Assembly (NCBI RefSeq): GCF_000017265.1
Contig: NC_011144.1
Coordinates: forward strand, 186,001 to 250,000
Length of the DNA: 64,000 bases
Reading direction: 5' to 3'
Source: Phenylobacterium zucineum HLK1
Lineage (GTDB): Bacteria; Pseudomonadota; Alphaproteobacteria; Caulobacterales; Caulobacteraceae
The notes below the pieces were generated by a model, which saw only the letters and a list, made by a program, of their open reading frames with translations, had not been told where the DNA came from and made no database searches. A program made the position numbers and the translations under genes. Shown here in pieces: positions 45,823 to 58,371 of this stretch (within the stretch, counting starts at the first letter, position 1; every line of letters begins with the position of its first letter).

Positions 45823-46560
45823 ATGAGTCCCTTCGGCCGAGCCTTCACCGACGGAGACCGGCTGGAGGTGGCCGGGGCGGTCGTGCGCCTGCGCGTGAAC
45901 CGCCGCGCCCGCCGCGTGTCGCTGCGGCTGGACCGGGCCCGGCGCGAGATCGTCGCCACCGCCCCGAGCCCCCGGCGCCTGGCCGAGGCCGCCGCCTTCG
46001 CCAACGACCGCGCCGCCTGGATCGCCGAACGCCTGGCCGAGCTGCCGGCCACGGCGCCCGTCGGGCCGGGCCTGGAGCTGGAGGTGTTCGGCGAGGCGGT
46101 GCGGCTGGAGGCCGGGACCGGCCGCGCCCGCTGGCTCGCCCCGGAGGACGGCTCCACGCCGCGCATCGTCGCCATGGGCGAGGGCGAGGGTTACGCCCGG
46201 GCGGTGATCCTGGTGCTGCGCCGCCGGGCCCTGGAGGTGCTGACCGAGCGCACCGCCTGGCACTGCGGCCGCCTGGGCGTGGCGGTCCCCAAGGTGACGG
46301 TCACCGACACCCGCTCGCGCTGGGGCTCGTGCCGGCCCGCGGTGGGCCGGCTGCCGGCCTCGATCCGCTATTCCTGGCGCCTGGCGCTCGCCCCCTTCGA
46401 GGTGGCCGACTACGTGGCCGCCCACGAGAGCGCGCACCTGCTGGAGCTGAACCACGGCCCCCGCTTCTGGGCCCATGTGCGGGGCCTGGTGGGCGACGAG
46501 CGCCGCCACCGCGAGTGGCTCCGCGCCGAAGGCGCCCGGCTCCACGCCTTCGGGCGGTGA
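45823..46560 (+). CDS. YgjP-like metallopeptidase domain protein (M48 family)
   Basis: 245 residues, 10 bases after phaZ. The C-terminal domain has TDTRSRWGSCRPAVGRLPAS, then ADYVAAHESAHLLELNHGP (HExxH-type zinc motif) and a downstream His-rich helix, FWAHVRGLVG. This is the WLM/YgjP-like (DUF45) zinc metallopeptidase pattern, related to SprT. The N-terminal half has an Arg-rich beta stretch, RRARRVSLRLDRARREIV, typical of the family. Cytosolic; substrate unknown. Confidence 0.9.
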   Translation: MSPFGRAFTDGDRLEVAGAVVRLRVNRRARRVSLRLDRARREIVATAPSPRRLAEAAAFANDRAAWIAERLAELPATAPVGPGLELEVFGEAVRLEAGTGRARWLAPEDGSTPRIVAMGEGEGYARAVILVLRRRALEVLTERTAWHCGRLGVAVPKVTVTDTRSRWGSCRPAVGRLPASIRYSWRLALAPFEVADYVAAHESAHLLELNHGPRFWAHVRGLVGDERRHREWLRAEGARLHAFGR

Positions 46561-46586
46561 CGGACGCGTCCTAGAACAGCGGCTCC

Positions 46587-48575
46587 CTAGAACAGCGGTT
46601 CCTCGCGGGCGCGGCGGGGCGGGGCCGGCTCGTCGAACTCGGACGGCGGGGTCTCGTCGCGGCGGCCGCCGAAGAAGTCGGTGACCCCGTCGATCAGGTC
46701 GCCGATGGGGTCCGGCTCGGGCGGCGGCGGCAGGTCGCTGCCGGGGATCGGCTGGACCGCCAGGCGCGGCAGGGCCGCGGTCATGAAGTCCTTCCAGATG
46801 CCCGCGGGCGCGCCGCCGCCGGTCACCCGGCGCATCGGGGTGTTGTTGTCCTTGCCGACCCAGACCGCGGTGACGAAGCCGCCCGTGTAGCCGACGAACC
46901 AGGCGTCGCGGTAGTCGCTGGTGGTGCCGGTCTTGCCGGCGATGTCGTAGCCGGGGACGTTGGCCCTGGCGCCCGTGCCCTGCAGGATCACCTGGCGCAT
47001 CATCTGGTTCATGTAGGCGAGCGCCGGCTGGCCGATCACCGCCTGGCGCGGCGCCTGGTCGACGCTGTGGTCGTAGAGCACCCGGCCGCTGGAGGTGCGG
47101 ATGCGCTCGATCCCGTAGCCGCGGGCCAGGAAGCCGCCGTTGGCGAAGGGGGCGAAGGCCTGGGCCATCTCCAGCGGGCTGACCTCGACCGCGCCCAGCG
47201 CCATCGAGGGGTCGAGCTGGATGTTCGAGGTGATGCCGAGCCGGCGGGCGGTGGCCGCGACGTTGGAGGTGCCGACCTCGTTGGCCAGGCGCGCGGCGAC
47301 GGTGTTGATGGACTCCTGCAGGGCGGTCTGCAGCGTCATCGGGCCGAGGTAGCGCTGGGTGTAGTTGCGCGGCTCCCAGTTGCCGATCTTGATCGGCTCG
47401 TCGACGACCGGGGTGTTCGGCGTGCGGCCCGCCTCGACGGCGGTCAGGTAGACGAACGGCTTGAACGCCGAGCCGGCCTGGCGGCGGGCCATGGTGGCGC
47501 GGTCGAACTGGGTCTGCAGGTAGTTGGTCCCGCCGACGTAGGCGCGCACGCGGCCCTCGCCGTCGATCGAGACGAGGGCGCCCTGCTCGACGCCCTGGTC
47601 CTTGGCCGCCTCGACGCCCCGCTTGAGCGCCTGCTCGGCGGCGGCCTGCAGCGGCAGGTCGAGGGTGGTCTCCACGACGAGGTCCTCGGTGGGCTCGCCC
47701 ACCAGGCTGCGGACCTGGTCGTCCACCCAGTCGGTGAAGTACTGCGCCCGCTGGTTGGCCAGCACGGGATTGACCCGCACCTTGGTGCGGATGGCGGCCT
47801 CGCGTTCCTGGGGCGTGATGAAGTCCGCCTCGACCATCTTGTCGAGCACGACGGTGGCGCGGCGGGCGGCGCGCTCGGTGGCCGAGACCGGCGAGTAGCG
47901 CGAGGGGCCCTTCATCATCCCGGCCAGCAGGGCGGATTCGCCCAGGGTCAGCTTCTCGGCCGGCTTGCCGAAGTAGCGCTGGGAGGCGGCCTCGATGCCG
48001 TAGGCGCCGGCGCCGAAGTAGACCCGGTTCAGGTAGAGCTCGAGGATCTGCTTCTTCGAGAAGCGGGCCTCCAGCCAGACCGCCAGGATCAGCTCCTGGG
48101 CCTTGCGCCGGTAGTTCTGCGACGGCGTCAGGAAGAGGTTGCGGGCGAGCTGCTGGGTGATGGTCGAGCCGCCGCGCAGGGGGCCGCTCTCGCGGCGCAT
48201 GTTGTAGAGCTGGCTGCGGACGATGCCCCAGGGGTTGAAGCCGAAGTGCCAATAGTACCAGCGGTCCTCGATGGCGATGAACGCCTCGGGCACGTGCTCG
48301 GGCAGGCGGTCGAGGTCCACCGGCGGGGCGTACTGGCTGCCGCGCACGGCGACGAGCGCGCCCGAGCGGTCGAGGTACGACACCGACGGCTGGCGCTTGA
48401 CGTCGTAGAGGGTCGAGGTGTCGGGCAGGTCGACGGCGAAGACGGCGAAGAACGCCACCAGGAAGATCAGCCCCCAGACGCCCAGCACCAGGGTCCAGTA
48501 GATCAGCGCCTGCAGGGGCGAGCGTTTTCCGCGCGGCGGCCGGGGCGCCCGACCGCCCCCTCCGGCATTGGCCAT
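46587..48575 (-). CDS. Class A penicillin-binding protein (PBP1-type)
   Basis: 662 residues from ATG 48575; the frame extends to 48656 but this start begins the Gly/Pro/Arg cytoplasmic tail. One membrane helix lies at about residues 24-48. The glycosyltransferase domain has FIAIEDRWYYWHFGFN, GGSTITQQLARNLFL and KKQILELYLNRVYFGAGAYG. The transpeptidase domain has SxxK in GSAFKPFVYL, SxN in ESINTVAA, and IAGKTGTTSDYRDAWFVGY. It polymerises and cross-links peptidoglycan. The C-terminus is a Pro/Asp-rich tail. Confidence 0.95.
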   Translation of the reverse strand: MANAGGGGRAPRPPRGKRSPLQALIYWTLVLGVWGLIFLVAFFAVFAVDLPDTSTLYDVKRQPSVSYLDRSGALVAVRGSQYAPPVDLDRLPEHVPEAFIAIEDRWYYWHFGFNPWGIVRSQLYNMRRESGPLRGGSTITQQLARNLFLTPSQNYRRKAQELILAVWLEARFSKKQILELYLNRVYFGAGAYGIEAASQRYFGKPAEKLTLGESALLAGMMKGPSRYSPVSATERAARRATVVLDKMVEADFITPQEREAAIRTKVRVNPVLANQRAQYFTDWVDDQVRSLVGEPTEDLVVETTLDLPLQAAAEQALKRGVEAAKDQGVEQGALVSIDGEGRVRAYVGGTNYLQTQFDRATMARRQAGSAFKPFVYLTAVEAGRTPNTPVVDEPIKIGNWEPRNYTQRYLGPMTLQTALQESINTVAARLANEVGTSNVAATARRLGITSNIQLDPSMALGAVEVSPLEMAQAFAPFANGGFLARGYGIERIRTSSGRVLYDHSVDQAPRQAVIGQPALAYMNQMMRQVILQGTGARANVPGYDIAGKTGTTSDYRDAWFVGYTGGFVTAVWVGKDNNTPMRRVTGGGAPAGIWKDFMTAALPRLAVQPIPGSDLPPPPEPDPIGDLIDGVTDFFGGRRDETPPSEFDEPAPPRRAREEPLF

Positions 48576-48886
48576 TTCTTGCGTCGTCCTAACCGATTGC
48601 GGCCGCCCCAGCCCCGGCGGGCGAGCCATAACCCAGCGGCACGGAACGCCCAACAAGGTTTATGGGACATGAACGCCGCAGGCGCCCGCAGCGGCCCAGC
48701 TCTGCATTCCCGCATAGCGGCGTTGCGCAAATAGCGGTTGCGCGAGCGATCTTAACACCGTTATCTTTACGATGCTCAGTTCGTCGTGGGCCGTCGGGGG
48801 GGATACCGGCGGCCGACCCACGCGGCGGAAGGGGCCGGCGCCACGAGCAGGGCGCCGCATCTCCCCGAAACGCTGGAGGGCTCTCG

Positions 48887-49228
48887 ATGAAGCTCCGTAC
48901 GACCCTGGCCGCCTGCGCGGCCCTCACCACCCTCGCGGCCGGCTCGGCCTTCGCCGCCGAAGCCGTGACCGCCAAGCTGCAGGCCCCGGTGGCCGAGAAG
49001 ACCAAGTTCATCGCCGGCGGCGCCATGTTCACCTGCGAAGGCGACGCCTGCGTGGCCGCGGCCCCGACGTCGCAGACCTTCGCCACCTCGACCTGCAAGA
49101 CCATCGCCGCGAAGGTCGGCGCGGTGGCCTCGTTCGAGGGCCGCAAGGCGCTGGACGACGGCCGCCTGGCCCAGTGCAACGAGAAGGCGCTGGCCAAGGC
49201 CGACGGCGCCCAGCTGGCCAAGCAGTAA
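48887..49228 (+). CDS. Small secreted protein of a Caulobacterales-type orphan family
   Basis: 113 residues from ATG 48887 with GGAGGG upstream. Signal peptide MKLRTTLAACAALTTLAAGS with A-x-A cleavage near SAFA. The mature part has AKLQAPVAEKTKFIAGGAMF, a Cys in TCEGDACVA (two Cys) and STCKTIAAKVG, then QCNEKALAKA. The four Cys could form two disulfides. This resembles short periplasmic proteins annotated as hypothetical in Caulobacter relatives; the function is unknown. Divergent from the PBP gene; a strong terminator follows. Confidence 0.8.
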   Translation: MKLRTTLAACAALTTLAAGSAFAAEAVTAKLQAPVAEKTKFIAGGAMFTCEGDACVAAAPTSQTFATSTCKTIAAKVGAVASFEGRKALDDGRLAQCNEKALAKADGAQLAKQ

Positions 49229-49268
49229 GCACTCCCAGCAGCTCTCTAGTCGAGCTCTGTTGCAGACT

Positions 49269-49297
49269 GGCCCGCCGGCTCGCCGGCGGGCCTTTTT
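49269..49297 (+). terminator. Intrinsic terminator
   Basis: Perfect 10-bp arms GGCCCGCCGG/CCGGCGGGCC around CTCG, followed by TTTTT. It lies about 40 bases after the small secreted gene and just before the end of the convergent RTX gene. Confidence 0.9.
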
Positions 49298-49304
49298 CTT
49301 GCGC

Positions 49305-50945
49305 CTACTGGAAGATCCAGGCCGAGGCGCCGAGCGCCGCGGGCGCGACGTGCTCCACCTGGAAGACGTAGTTGGCCCAGACGGGGTCGGGACCCTCGGC
49401 GTCGCGGTCGAACAGCACCTTGGTCCCGCCCGCGCCGTCCTCGATCAGCCGCAGGTGGCCGTCGGCGAACGGATCGGTCCCGGCGTAGCCGATGGCGTCC
49501 AGCATGCCGCGCAGGTCGATGACGTCGGCGCCGGGCTCGAAGTCGGCGATGCGCGCCGGGGCCCAGTTCTCGGCCTCGAACACGAACCGGTCGGCGCCCG
49601 CCCCGCCCGAAAGCACGTCCTCGCCGCGGCTGGAGACCAGGGTGTCGTTCCCCGCCCCGCCGGTCAGGGTCGAGCCGGGCCCCGGCGAGACGATCAGCTC
49701 GCCCCCGGCGGCCGGCGGTTCGGGATCGGGACCCGGATCGGGCTCGGCAGGCGCCGAGCCGCCGCCGCCCGCCAGCGCGTCCCAGGTCAGGCCGTCGGCC
49801 GAGACCCCCTGCAGGTGCAGGACGTAGTTCGGCCATTCCTGGCCGTCGGCCGCGCCGTCGCGGTCGAACAGCAGCTTCGTCCCGCCCGCGCCGTCGTCCA
49901 GGAACCAGACGAAGCCGTCCGCCACCGGATCGGCGCCGCCGTAGGCCGCCTCCAGCGCCGGGAAGTCCAGCCGGTCGGTCCCGAGGGCGAAGTCGGCGAC
50001 GACGTGCGGCGCCCAGGGCTCGCTCGGCAGGACGATGACGTCGGCCCCGTCGCCGGCCGTGATGGTGTCGCCGCCGGCGCTGGCGGTCAGGGTGTCGTTC
50101 CCGGCCCCGCCGGAGAGGGTGGCGTAGGGGCCGTCGGCCGCGATCGCCTGGCCCTCGCCGCCGGTGGGCGCGGACCCCCCGCCCTCCCGGATCGTGACCT
50201 CCAGCCAGGACATCCGCTCGTCGCCGTCGCCGTCCTGGGCCCAGTAGGTGAGGCGGTCGACCGCGCCCGCGGGCGCGTCCGCGCGCGCGGCATAGCTGTA
50301 GTCGCCGGCCGCGTTCACGCTCAGGGTCCCGTAGGCCCCTTCGAACACCAGCCGGCCCGAGGCGTCGGGCGTGGCGTCCCAGGCTCCGCCGCTGGCGTCG
50401 CCGATGCGGGTGATCCCGCCGAAGCCGTCGGCCGTGAAGCTGTCGGCCGTCCCGTCCGCGACGAGGTTGCCGGACGCGGTCCCGCCAGCCGCGGCGGCGG
50501 CCGCGTCGGGCGACAGGGCCACGGCCTCGTCGTCGCGGATCTGGACCACGAGGTCGGCCTCGGCGCGGTCGCCGTCGGGATCCTCGAGGACCACCTCGTA
50601 GCCGAGGATCGTGCCGTAGCGGGTCTGCGAGCCGCCGCCGCTGTCGATGGGCCCCGTCAGGCGGTAGTTCACGCTCACCGAGCCGTTGCCGGGCTCGAAG
50701 CCGGTGACCGACAGGACGGCGAAGCCGAGGTCGACCGAGCCCGGGGTGAAGACGCCGCCGCGGATCGCCGCGTAGCCGCCGACGGTGAGGTTCTCGATTC
50801 CGTCGGGCGAACTGACCGTGAAGGTCCAGCTGCTCTGGGTGCTCGCCCCGCCGGGGTTCGTGCCCTCAGGCAGGCCCGCCTCGCTGACGAACAGGTGTCC
50901 GCCGGGCGGGACGGGAAGGTTGATGCTGGGAACGGCGCCGGCCAT
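49305..50945 (-). CDS. RTX/calcium-binding protein with type I secretion target domain
   Basis: 546 residues, without an N-terminal signal peptide. The N-terminal half is beta-rich and carries VCBS/cadherin-like stretches (FEGAYGTLSVNAAGDYSY, and YWAQDGDGDE). The C-terminal half has two Gly/Asp nonapeptide clusters, TLSGGAGNDTLTAS and TLTGGAGNDTLVSS. Each is followed by a roughly 100-residue module (WAPHVVADFALGTDRLDF; WAPARIADFEPGADVIDL) of the type found at the end of type I-secreted proteins. Secretion by an ABC exporter is inferred. No transporter genes are adjacent. Confidence 0.85.
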   Translation of the reverse strand: MAGAVPSINLPVPPGGHLFVSEAGLPEGTNPGGASTQSSWTFTVSSPDGIENLTVGGYAAIRGGVFTPGSVDLGFAVLSVTGFEPGNGSVSVNYRLTGPIDSGGGSQTRYGTILGYEVVLEDPDGDRAEADLVVQIRDDEAVALSPDAAAAAAGGTASGNLVADGTADSFTADGFGGITRIGDASGGAWDATPDASGRLVFEGAYGTLSVNAAGDYSYAARADAPAGAVDRLTYWAQDGDGDERMSWLEVTIREGGGSAPTGGEGQAIAADGPYATLSGGAGNDTLTASAGGDTITAGDGADVIVLPSEPWAPHVVADFALGTDRLDFPALEAAYGGADPVADGFVWFLDDGAGGTKLLFDRDGAADGQEWPNYVLHLQGVSADGLTWDALAGGGGSAPAEPDPGPDPEPPAAGGELIVSPGPGSTLTGGAGNDTLVSSRGEDVLSGGAGADRFVFEAENWAPARIADFEPGADVIDLRGMLDAIGYAGTDPFADGHLRLIEDGAGGTKVLFDRDAEGPDPVWANYVFQVEHVAPAALGASAWIFQ

Positions 50946-51398
50946 GGCTCAGGCCTCCCCGTGCGCGTGGACAGTGATGGGCAGGGTGAAATGCGCCCGG
51001 GCCGGCCGGCCGCGGTCGCTGAAGGGGCGATCGACGAACATCGAGGAACTCCGAGAACTGCCCGGCGGCGCGCCCCGACTGACGCGCACGCACGGGGCCG
51101 CGGGGCTCCGATCCCGCGGCGGCCAACTCCAACCTCCGGCCCCGGACCAATGTTCCTGCGGCGCAGGTTCACAGGGACGTGTGCAAGGTGACGCTGCGGC
51201 GCCCGCGCGCGCATAATCGCCGCCCTTTCGGCCCCCTCGGTTGCAGCGCAAAAGATCGCGTGCTAACTGGCGCGCGGCTGTCGGTCAGGGGTCTTCGAGG
51301 CTCTTGGCTCACTGTGCTTTTTTTCAAGCACTTTCAGGCCTTTAGGCCGCGGCGGAAGCTCCGCTGGCGGCACGTGACACGCACCGGGCGAGTTTCAA
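50946..51398 (+). promoter_or_regulatory. Upstream region of the atp operon
   Basis: About 450 bases without a convincing gene. A possible promoter is TTGCAG (51241-51246), 17-base spacer, TAACTG. Further on, GTGCTT-N6-AAGCAC (51314-51331, with a T-run in the centre) and the palindrome GGCCTTTAGGCC precede the GTG start of atpH. The -10 is weak and these assignments are tentative. Confidence 0.35.
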
Positions 51399-53491
<2,093 letters not shown>

Positions 53492-53523
53492 AGCTGACCG
53501 GACCCGGGAGCGAGTAGCAGGCG

Positions 53524-54396
53524 ATGGCCAGCCTCAAGGAGATGCGCAATCGGATCGGAAGCGTGAAGGCCACGCAGAAGATCACGAAGGCGATGCAGAT
53601 GGTGGCGGCGGCGAAGCTGCGGAAGGCGCAGGACGCCGCGCAGAACGCGCGTCCGTACGCCCAGCGGATGGCCTCGGTCATCGCCAACCTCGCCGCCGGC
53701 GTGTCCGGCGACGGGGCGCCCAAGCTGCTGGCGGGCACCGGCTCGGACCGGCGCCACCTGGTGGTCGTGGCCACCTCGGACCGCGGCCTGGCCGGCGGCT
53801 TCAACTCGGCCATCGTCCGGGCGGCGCGCGAGCGCATCAACGCCCTGTCGGCCGAGGGCAAGGACGTCCGCGTCATCACCATCGGCCGCAAGGCCCGCGA
53901 CCAGCTCCGCCGCCTGGCCGGCGAGCGCCTGGTCGCCACCTACGAGGCGGGCTCGAACCCCTCGCTGGCCGTCGCCGAGGAGGTTTCGGCCCGGATCCAG
54001 GAGATGTTCGAGGCGGGCGAGGTGGACGTGGTCCACCTGGTGTTCTCGAGCTTCAAGTCGGTGGTCACCCAGCAGCCGACCGTGCGCCAGCTGATCCCGG
54101 CCGAGGTGGCCGCCGGCCAGGCGCCGCTGGACCTGAAGGGCGCGACCTACGAGTACGAGCCCGACGAGGAGCAGATCCTGGAGACGCTGCTGCCGCGCAA
54201 CGTCACCACCCAGCTGCTCTCGGCCACGCTGGAGAACCAGGCCGGGTTCTACGCCGCGCAGATGACGGCGATGGACAACGCGACCCGCAACGCCGGCGAC
54301 ATGATCGCCAGCCTCACCCTGCAATACAACCGTTCACGCCAGGCGCAGATCACCAAGGAGCTGATCGAGATCATCTCCGGCGCCGAAGCGCTCTAG
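53524..54396 (+). CDS. atpG: F1F0 ATP synthase gamma subunit
   Basis: 290 residues. The N-terminal coiled coil begins [20 protein letters not shown], and the C-terminal helix has [32 protein letters not shown], cited in parts: [10 protein letters not shown] and [11 protein letters not shown]. These are the two helices of the central rotor shaft. Placed normally between atpA and atpD. No plant/cyanobacterial-type regulatory Cys insertion. Confidence 0.98.
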   Translation: MASLKEMRNRIGSVKATQKITKAMQMVAAAKLRKAQDAAQNARPYAQRMASVIANLAAGVSGDGAPKLLAGTGSDRRHLVVVATSDRGLAGGFNSAIVRAARERINALSAEGKDVRVITIGRKARDQLRRLAGERLVATYEAGSNPSLAVAEEVSARIQEMFEAGEVDVVHLVFSSFKSVVTQQPTVRQLIPAEVAAGQAPLDLKGATYEYEPDEEQILETLLPRNVTTQLLSATLENQAGFYAAQMTAMDNATRNAGDMIASLTLQYNRSRQAQITKELIEIISGAEAL

Positions 54397-55950
<1,554 letters not shown>

Positions 55951-55956
55951 GGTCCG

Positions 55957-56220
55957 ATGGCCGACAAGCTCCACTTCTCGCTGGTCTCTCCCGAGCGCGA
56001 GCTGTTCTCGGGTCTCGTGGACCAGGTCGACGCGCCGGGGTCGGAAGGCGACTTCGGCGTGCTGGCCCATCACGCCCCCTTCATGACCACCCTGAAGGAA
56101 GGCCAGGTCCGCGTGTACGTCGACGGCAAGGTGACGGTCTACGAGGTGCGCGGCGGCTTCGCCGACGTCACCCCCGAAGGCCTGACGATCCTGGCCGAGC
56201 ACGCGCAGGAAGCGGCCTAG
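55957..56220 (+). CDS. atpC: F1F0 ATP synthase epsilon subunit, short form
   Basis: 87 residues. The N-terminal beta-sandwich is complete: LHFSLVSPERELFSGLVDQV, GDFGVLAHHAPFMTTLKEG and YEVRGGFADVTPEGLTILAE. The stop follows immediately, so the C-terminal two-helix domain (about 45 residues in E. coli) that inhibits ATP hydrolysis is absent. No frameshift is visible after the stop; the following 178 bases carry no extension. The short form is probably natural. Confidence 0.96.
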   Translation: MADKLHFSLVSPERELFSGLVDQVDAPGSEGDFGVLAHHAPFMTTLKEGQVRVYVDGKVTVYEVRGGFADVTPEGLTILAEHAQEAA

Positions 56221-56398
56221 GCAGGTCGCGCAAGGCCTCGAAAGCGGCGCCTTCGGGCCTTGCCTCCGGCGCCTGCCTAAGGTTTGATGCCGCCCGACCG
56301 CCGGGCGCGCCCGGACGGGGGGATGCAGCCCGTCGTCCGCCGCGCTCACCATTCGTAAGCGTGCATTCCCGAGCGCGGGGATGAAGGGGGAACCGTCC

Positions 56399-57112
56399 AT
56401 GCGTATCGCCATCTCGAGCCTGATCCTCGCCGCCGGCCTGGCCACGGCCGCCCACGCCCAGGAGCCCGCGGCGACCGCCCAGGCGACGCCGGCCCCAGCC
56501 GCCCAGGACCCGGCGACCGCCGCCCAGCCTGCGCCCGCGACGACCCCGGCCCCCGCGGCCGAAGCGCCCGCGCCGGCCCAGTCTCCGGCCCAGTCTCCGG
56601 CCCAGTCTCCGGCCCAACCCCCGCCCCAGCTGCCGACCACCGGCGACGGCGCCGTGCTGATCTCGGTGATCCAGAACGTCTGCGTCCCGGCCGTGCGCGG
56701 CCAGAACCTCGGCGACCTGGCCAAGGCCCAGGGCTTCAAGCAGAACCGCCGGGACCAGACCTGGGCCAAGCCGCTCGGCGGCCACAAGGCCTATCAGGTC
56801 GTCCTCTATCCGCAGGGTTCGAACCAGGACGTCTGCTTCGGCGAGATCCGCTTCGCCCACGGCCAGGAAGAGCCGATCGTGTCGGCTCTGAACATCTGGT
56901 CGTTCGTGCAGCAGCCGCCGCTGGACCCGACCGCCAACTACACCCAGCCGGTGGACCCGGACGGCCTGAAGCGCGTGCGCCGCTCGTGGGAGCACGTGTC
57001 CTCGAACCAGTCGATCGGCCTGAACATCTCGACGGTGCGCAAGCCCGACGACACGCCGGTGAACAAGGCCTACGACCTGGCCACCTTCCAGTACCAGGAA
57101 CGCAAGTTCTAA
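56399..57112 (+). CDS. Secreted Ala/Pro-rich protein of unknown function
   Basis: 237 residues from ATG 56399 with AAGGGGG upstream. Signal peptide [20 protein letters not shown] with cleavage after AHA. A low-complexity Ala/Pro/Thr/Gln stretch (about residues 20-82) includes a PAQS tandem. A folded C-terminal domain follows ([39 protein letters not shown] and two Cys). The domain looks like a conserved Caulobacterales periplasmic module; function unknown. Separated from atpC by 178 bases and followed by the guanidine riboswitch. Confidence 0.75.
   Translation: MRIAISSLILAAGLATAAHAQEPAATAQATPAPAAQDPATAAQPAPATTPAPAAEAPAPAQSPAQSPAQSPAQPPPQLPTTGDGAVLISVIQNVCVPAVRGQNLGDLAKAQGFKQNRRDQTWAKPLGGHKAYQVVLYPQGSNQDVCFGEIRFAHGQEEPIVSALNIWSFVQQPPLDPTANYTQPVDPDGLKRVRRSWEHVSSNQSIGLNISTVRKPDDTPVNKAYDLATFQYQERKF
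56573..56617 (+). repeat. 12-base coding tandem repeat (PAQS)
   Basis: Three exact copies of CCGGCCCAGTCT plus a partial fourth, in frame, encode [12 protein letters not shown] in the linker of the secreted protein. Copy number may vary between strains; this is a coding repeat, not a CRISPR. Confidence 0.85.
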
Positions 57113-57122
57113 GAGCTGCCCG

Positions 57123-57187
57123 CGCGCCGGGGACGACCCCGGCGCGTCTCCTTTCCCGGGAGGACGACCTCCGTCGCAAGAAGGAGG
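57123..57187 (+). promoter_or_regulatory. Guanidine-II (mini-ykkC) riboswitch
   Basis: Two hairpins with identical ACGA tetraloops: P1 CGCGCCGGGG-ACGA-CCCCGGCGCG (57123-57146) and P2 GGAGG-ACGA-CCTCC (57159-57172). This is the defining pattern of the guanidine-II class (two ACGR loops that kiss around guanidinium). The linker contains CTCCTT (57148-57153), which can pair with the Shine-Dalgarno AAGGAG (57181-57186). Ligand binding should free the ribosome site of the exporter gene that starts at 57195. Confidence 0.93.
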
Positions 57188-57194
57188 CCAGCCC

Positions 57195-57521
57195 ATGGCC
57201 TGGGTCATCCTGTTCGTCGCCGGCCTGTTCGAAGTCGCCTGGGCCGTGGGGCTCAAGTACACCGAGGGCTTCACCCGGATCGGCCCCACGATCTTCACCG
57301 CCGTCAGCCTGGCCGCCAGCATGGGCCTCCTCGGCATGGCGGTCCGCAGCCTGCCGCTCGGCACGGCCTACGCCATCTGGACCGGCATCGGGGCCCTGGG
57401 CACCGTCATCCTCGGCATCGTGCTGTTCAAGGAGCCGGCCACGGTCGCGCGGCTGTTCTGCGTGGGCCTGATCCTGGCCGGCATCGTCGGACTGAAGCTG
57501 GTGACCAAGGACGCGGGCTAG
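57195..57521 (+). CDS. sugE: SMR-family guanidinium exporter (SugE/Gdx)
   Basis: 108 residues with four membrane helices. The Gdx-type signature [17 protein letters not shown] includes the essential membrane Glu14-like residue, and the [19 protein letters not shown] helix has the packing motif. SMR proteins of the Gdx subclass exchange guanidinium for protons. The riboswitch directly upstream independently supports guanidinium as the substrate, rather than quaternary amines (Qac type). Confidence 0.95.
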   Translation: MAWVILFVAGLFEVAWAVGLKYTEGFTRIGPTIFTAVSLAASMGLLGMAVRSLPLGTAYAIWTGIGALGTVILGIVLFKEPATVARLFCVGLILAGIVGLKLVTKDAG

Positions 57522-57537
57522 GGCCCGTCCCAGGCCT

Positions 57538-58299
57538 CTAGGCGGCGGCGCGGGCCTGCCCCTCCAGCCAGTCCAGCGCCAGGTCCGCCACCGCCTCCCA
57601 GCCCGGCTCGGCGGGCAGCCAGTGGCTCATCTGCGGCATCTCGCGGTAGGCGGCGCCGATGCGCTCGGCCGTCCGGCGCGCCGTCGCCGGCGGGTGCACC
57701 ACGTCCTGGCCGCCGGCCACCACCAGGCCGGGGGCGGGGAGGGGCCCCGGTCCGACGCTGGTGGTCATGAACGGGTCCAGCCACCAGTTCAGCACCTCGC
57801 GCAGGGCCCGGGCGCTCTCGGGCCCCACCCGCGCCAGCACCTGTTCGCGGTAGGGGCGGGGAACCCGGTCCAGGCTGTGGCGGCGCATCAGGGCGCGGTC
57901 CGGGGCGACGGCGCCCGAGAAGAACGGGTCCAGCAGGTTCACGCCCACCGCCGTGATCGCCTCCTCGACGGAGGAGCCCGCCACGCCCCACGGCGGCGAG
58001 GGCGCCAGCAGCACCATCGCCCGCGGGCGCACGCGCCGCGCCGCCATCTGGCAGACGAGGCCGCCCATGGAATGGCCCACCAGGACCGGCGGCTCGTCCA
58101 GGCGCTCGCAGAACCGGACGAGGTCGGCGGCGTAGTCGGCCATCGAGGCGCCGGCGACGCCCTGCATCGCCGCATGGCCGCCGTGGCCGCGCAGGTCGGG
58201 CGCCTCGACCCGCCAGCCGCGGGCCTCGAACGGCGCACGGAAGCGCTCGAACGCCCAGCCGCCGCAGAAGGCGCCGTGCGCCATCACCACTGTCGTCAT
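57538..58299 (-). CDS. Alpha/beta-hydrolase
   Basis: 253 residues. Oxyanion segment VMAHGAFCGGWAFERFR, nucleophile elbow VLVGHSMGGLVCQMAA, acid in VVAGGQDVVHPP, and His in MPQMSHWLPAEPGW. No signal peptide, so cytosolic. The family covers esterases, lactonases and haloperoxidase-like enzymes; the substrate cannot be assigned. It converges with the exporter gene and lies downstream of rppH on the same strand. Confidence 0.85.
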   Translation of the reverse strand: MTTVVMAHGAFCGGWAFERFRAPFEARGWRVEAPDLRGHGGHAAMQGVAGASMADYAADLVRFCERLDEPPVLVGHSMGGLVCQMAARRVRPRAMVLLAPSPPWGVAGSSVEEAITAVGVNLLDPFFSGAVAPDRALMRRHSLDRVPRPYREQVLARVGPESARALREVLNWWLDPFMTTSVGPGPLPAPGLVVAGGQDVVHPPATARRTAERIGAAYREMPQMSHWLPAEPGWEAVADLALDWLEGQARAAA

Positions 58300-58371
58300 T
58301 CCGCCTCGCTCCCCCCGGAGCTCTCGTCCGGGGCGCAGTCTAGACGGAAAGGCGGGAGCGCGGGGAGGGTT

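Noticed and set aside
56573-56617. Possible CRISPR-like tandem array
   Set aside because: The 12-base units are contiguous, in frame and encode PAQS repeats; there are no spacers and no cas genes.
57123-57146. First GC hairpin after the Ala/Pro-rich gene as a plain terminator
   Set aside because: There is no U-tract and the paired ACGA loops with the second hairpin fit a guanidine-II riboswitch much better.
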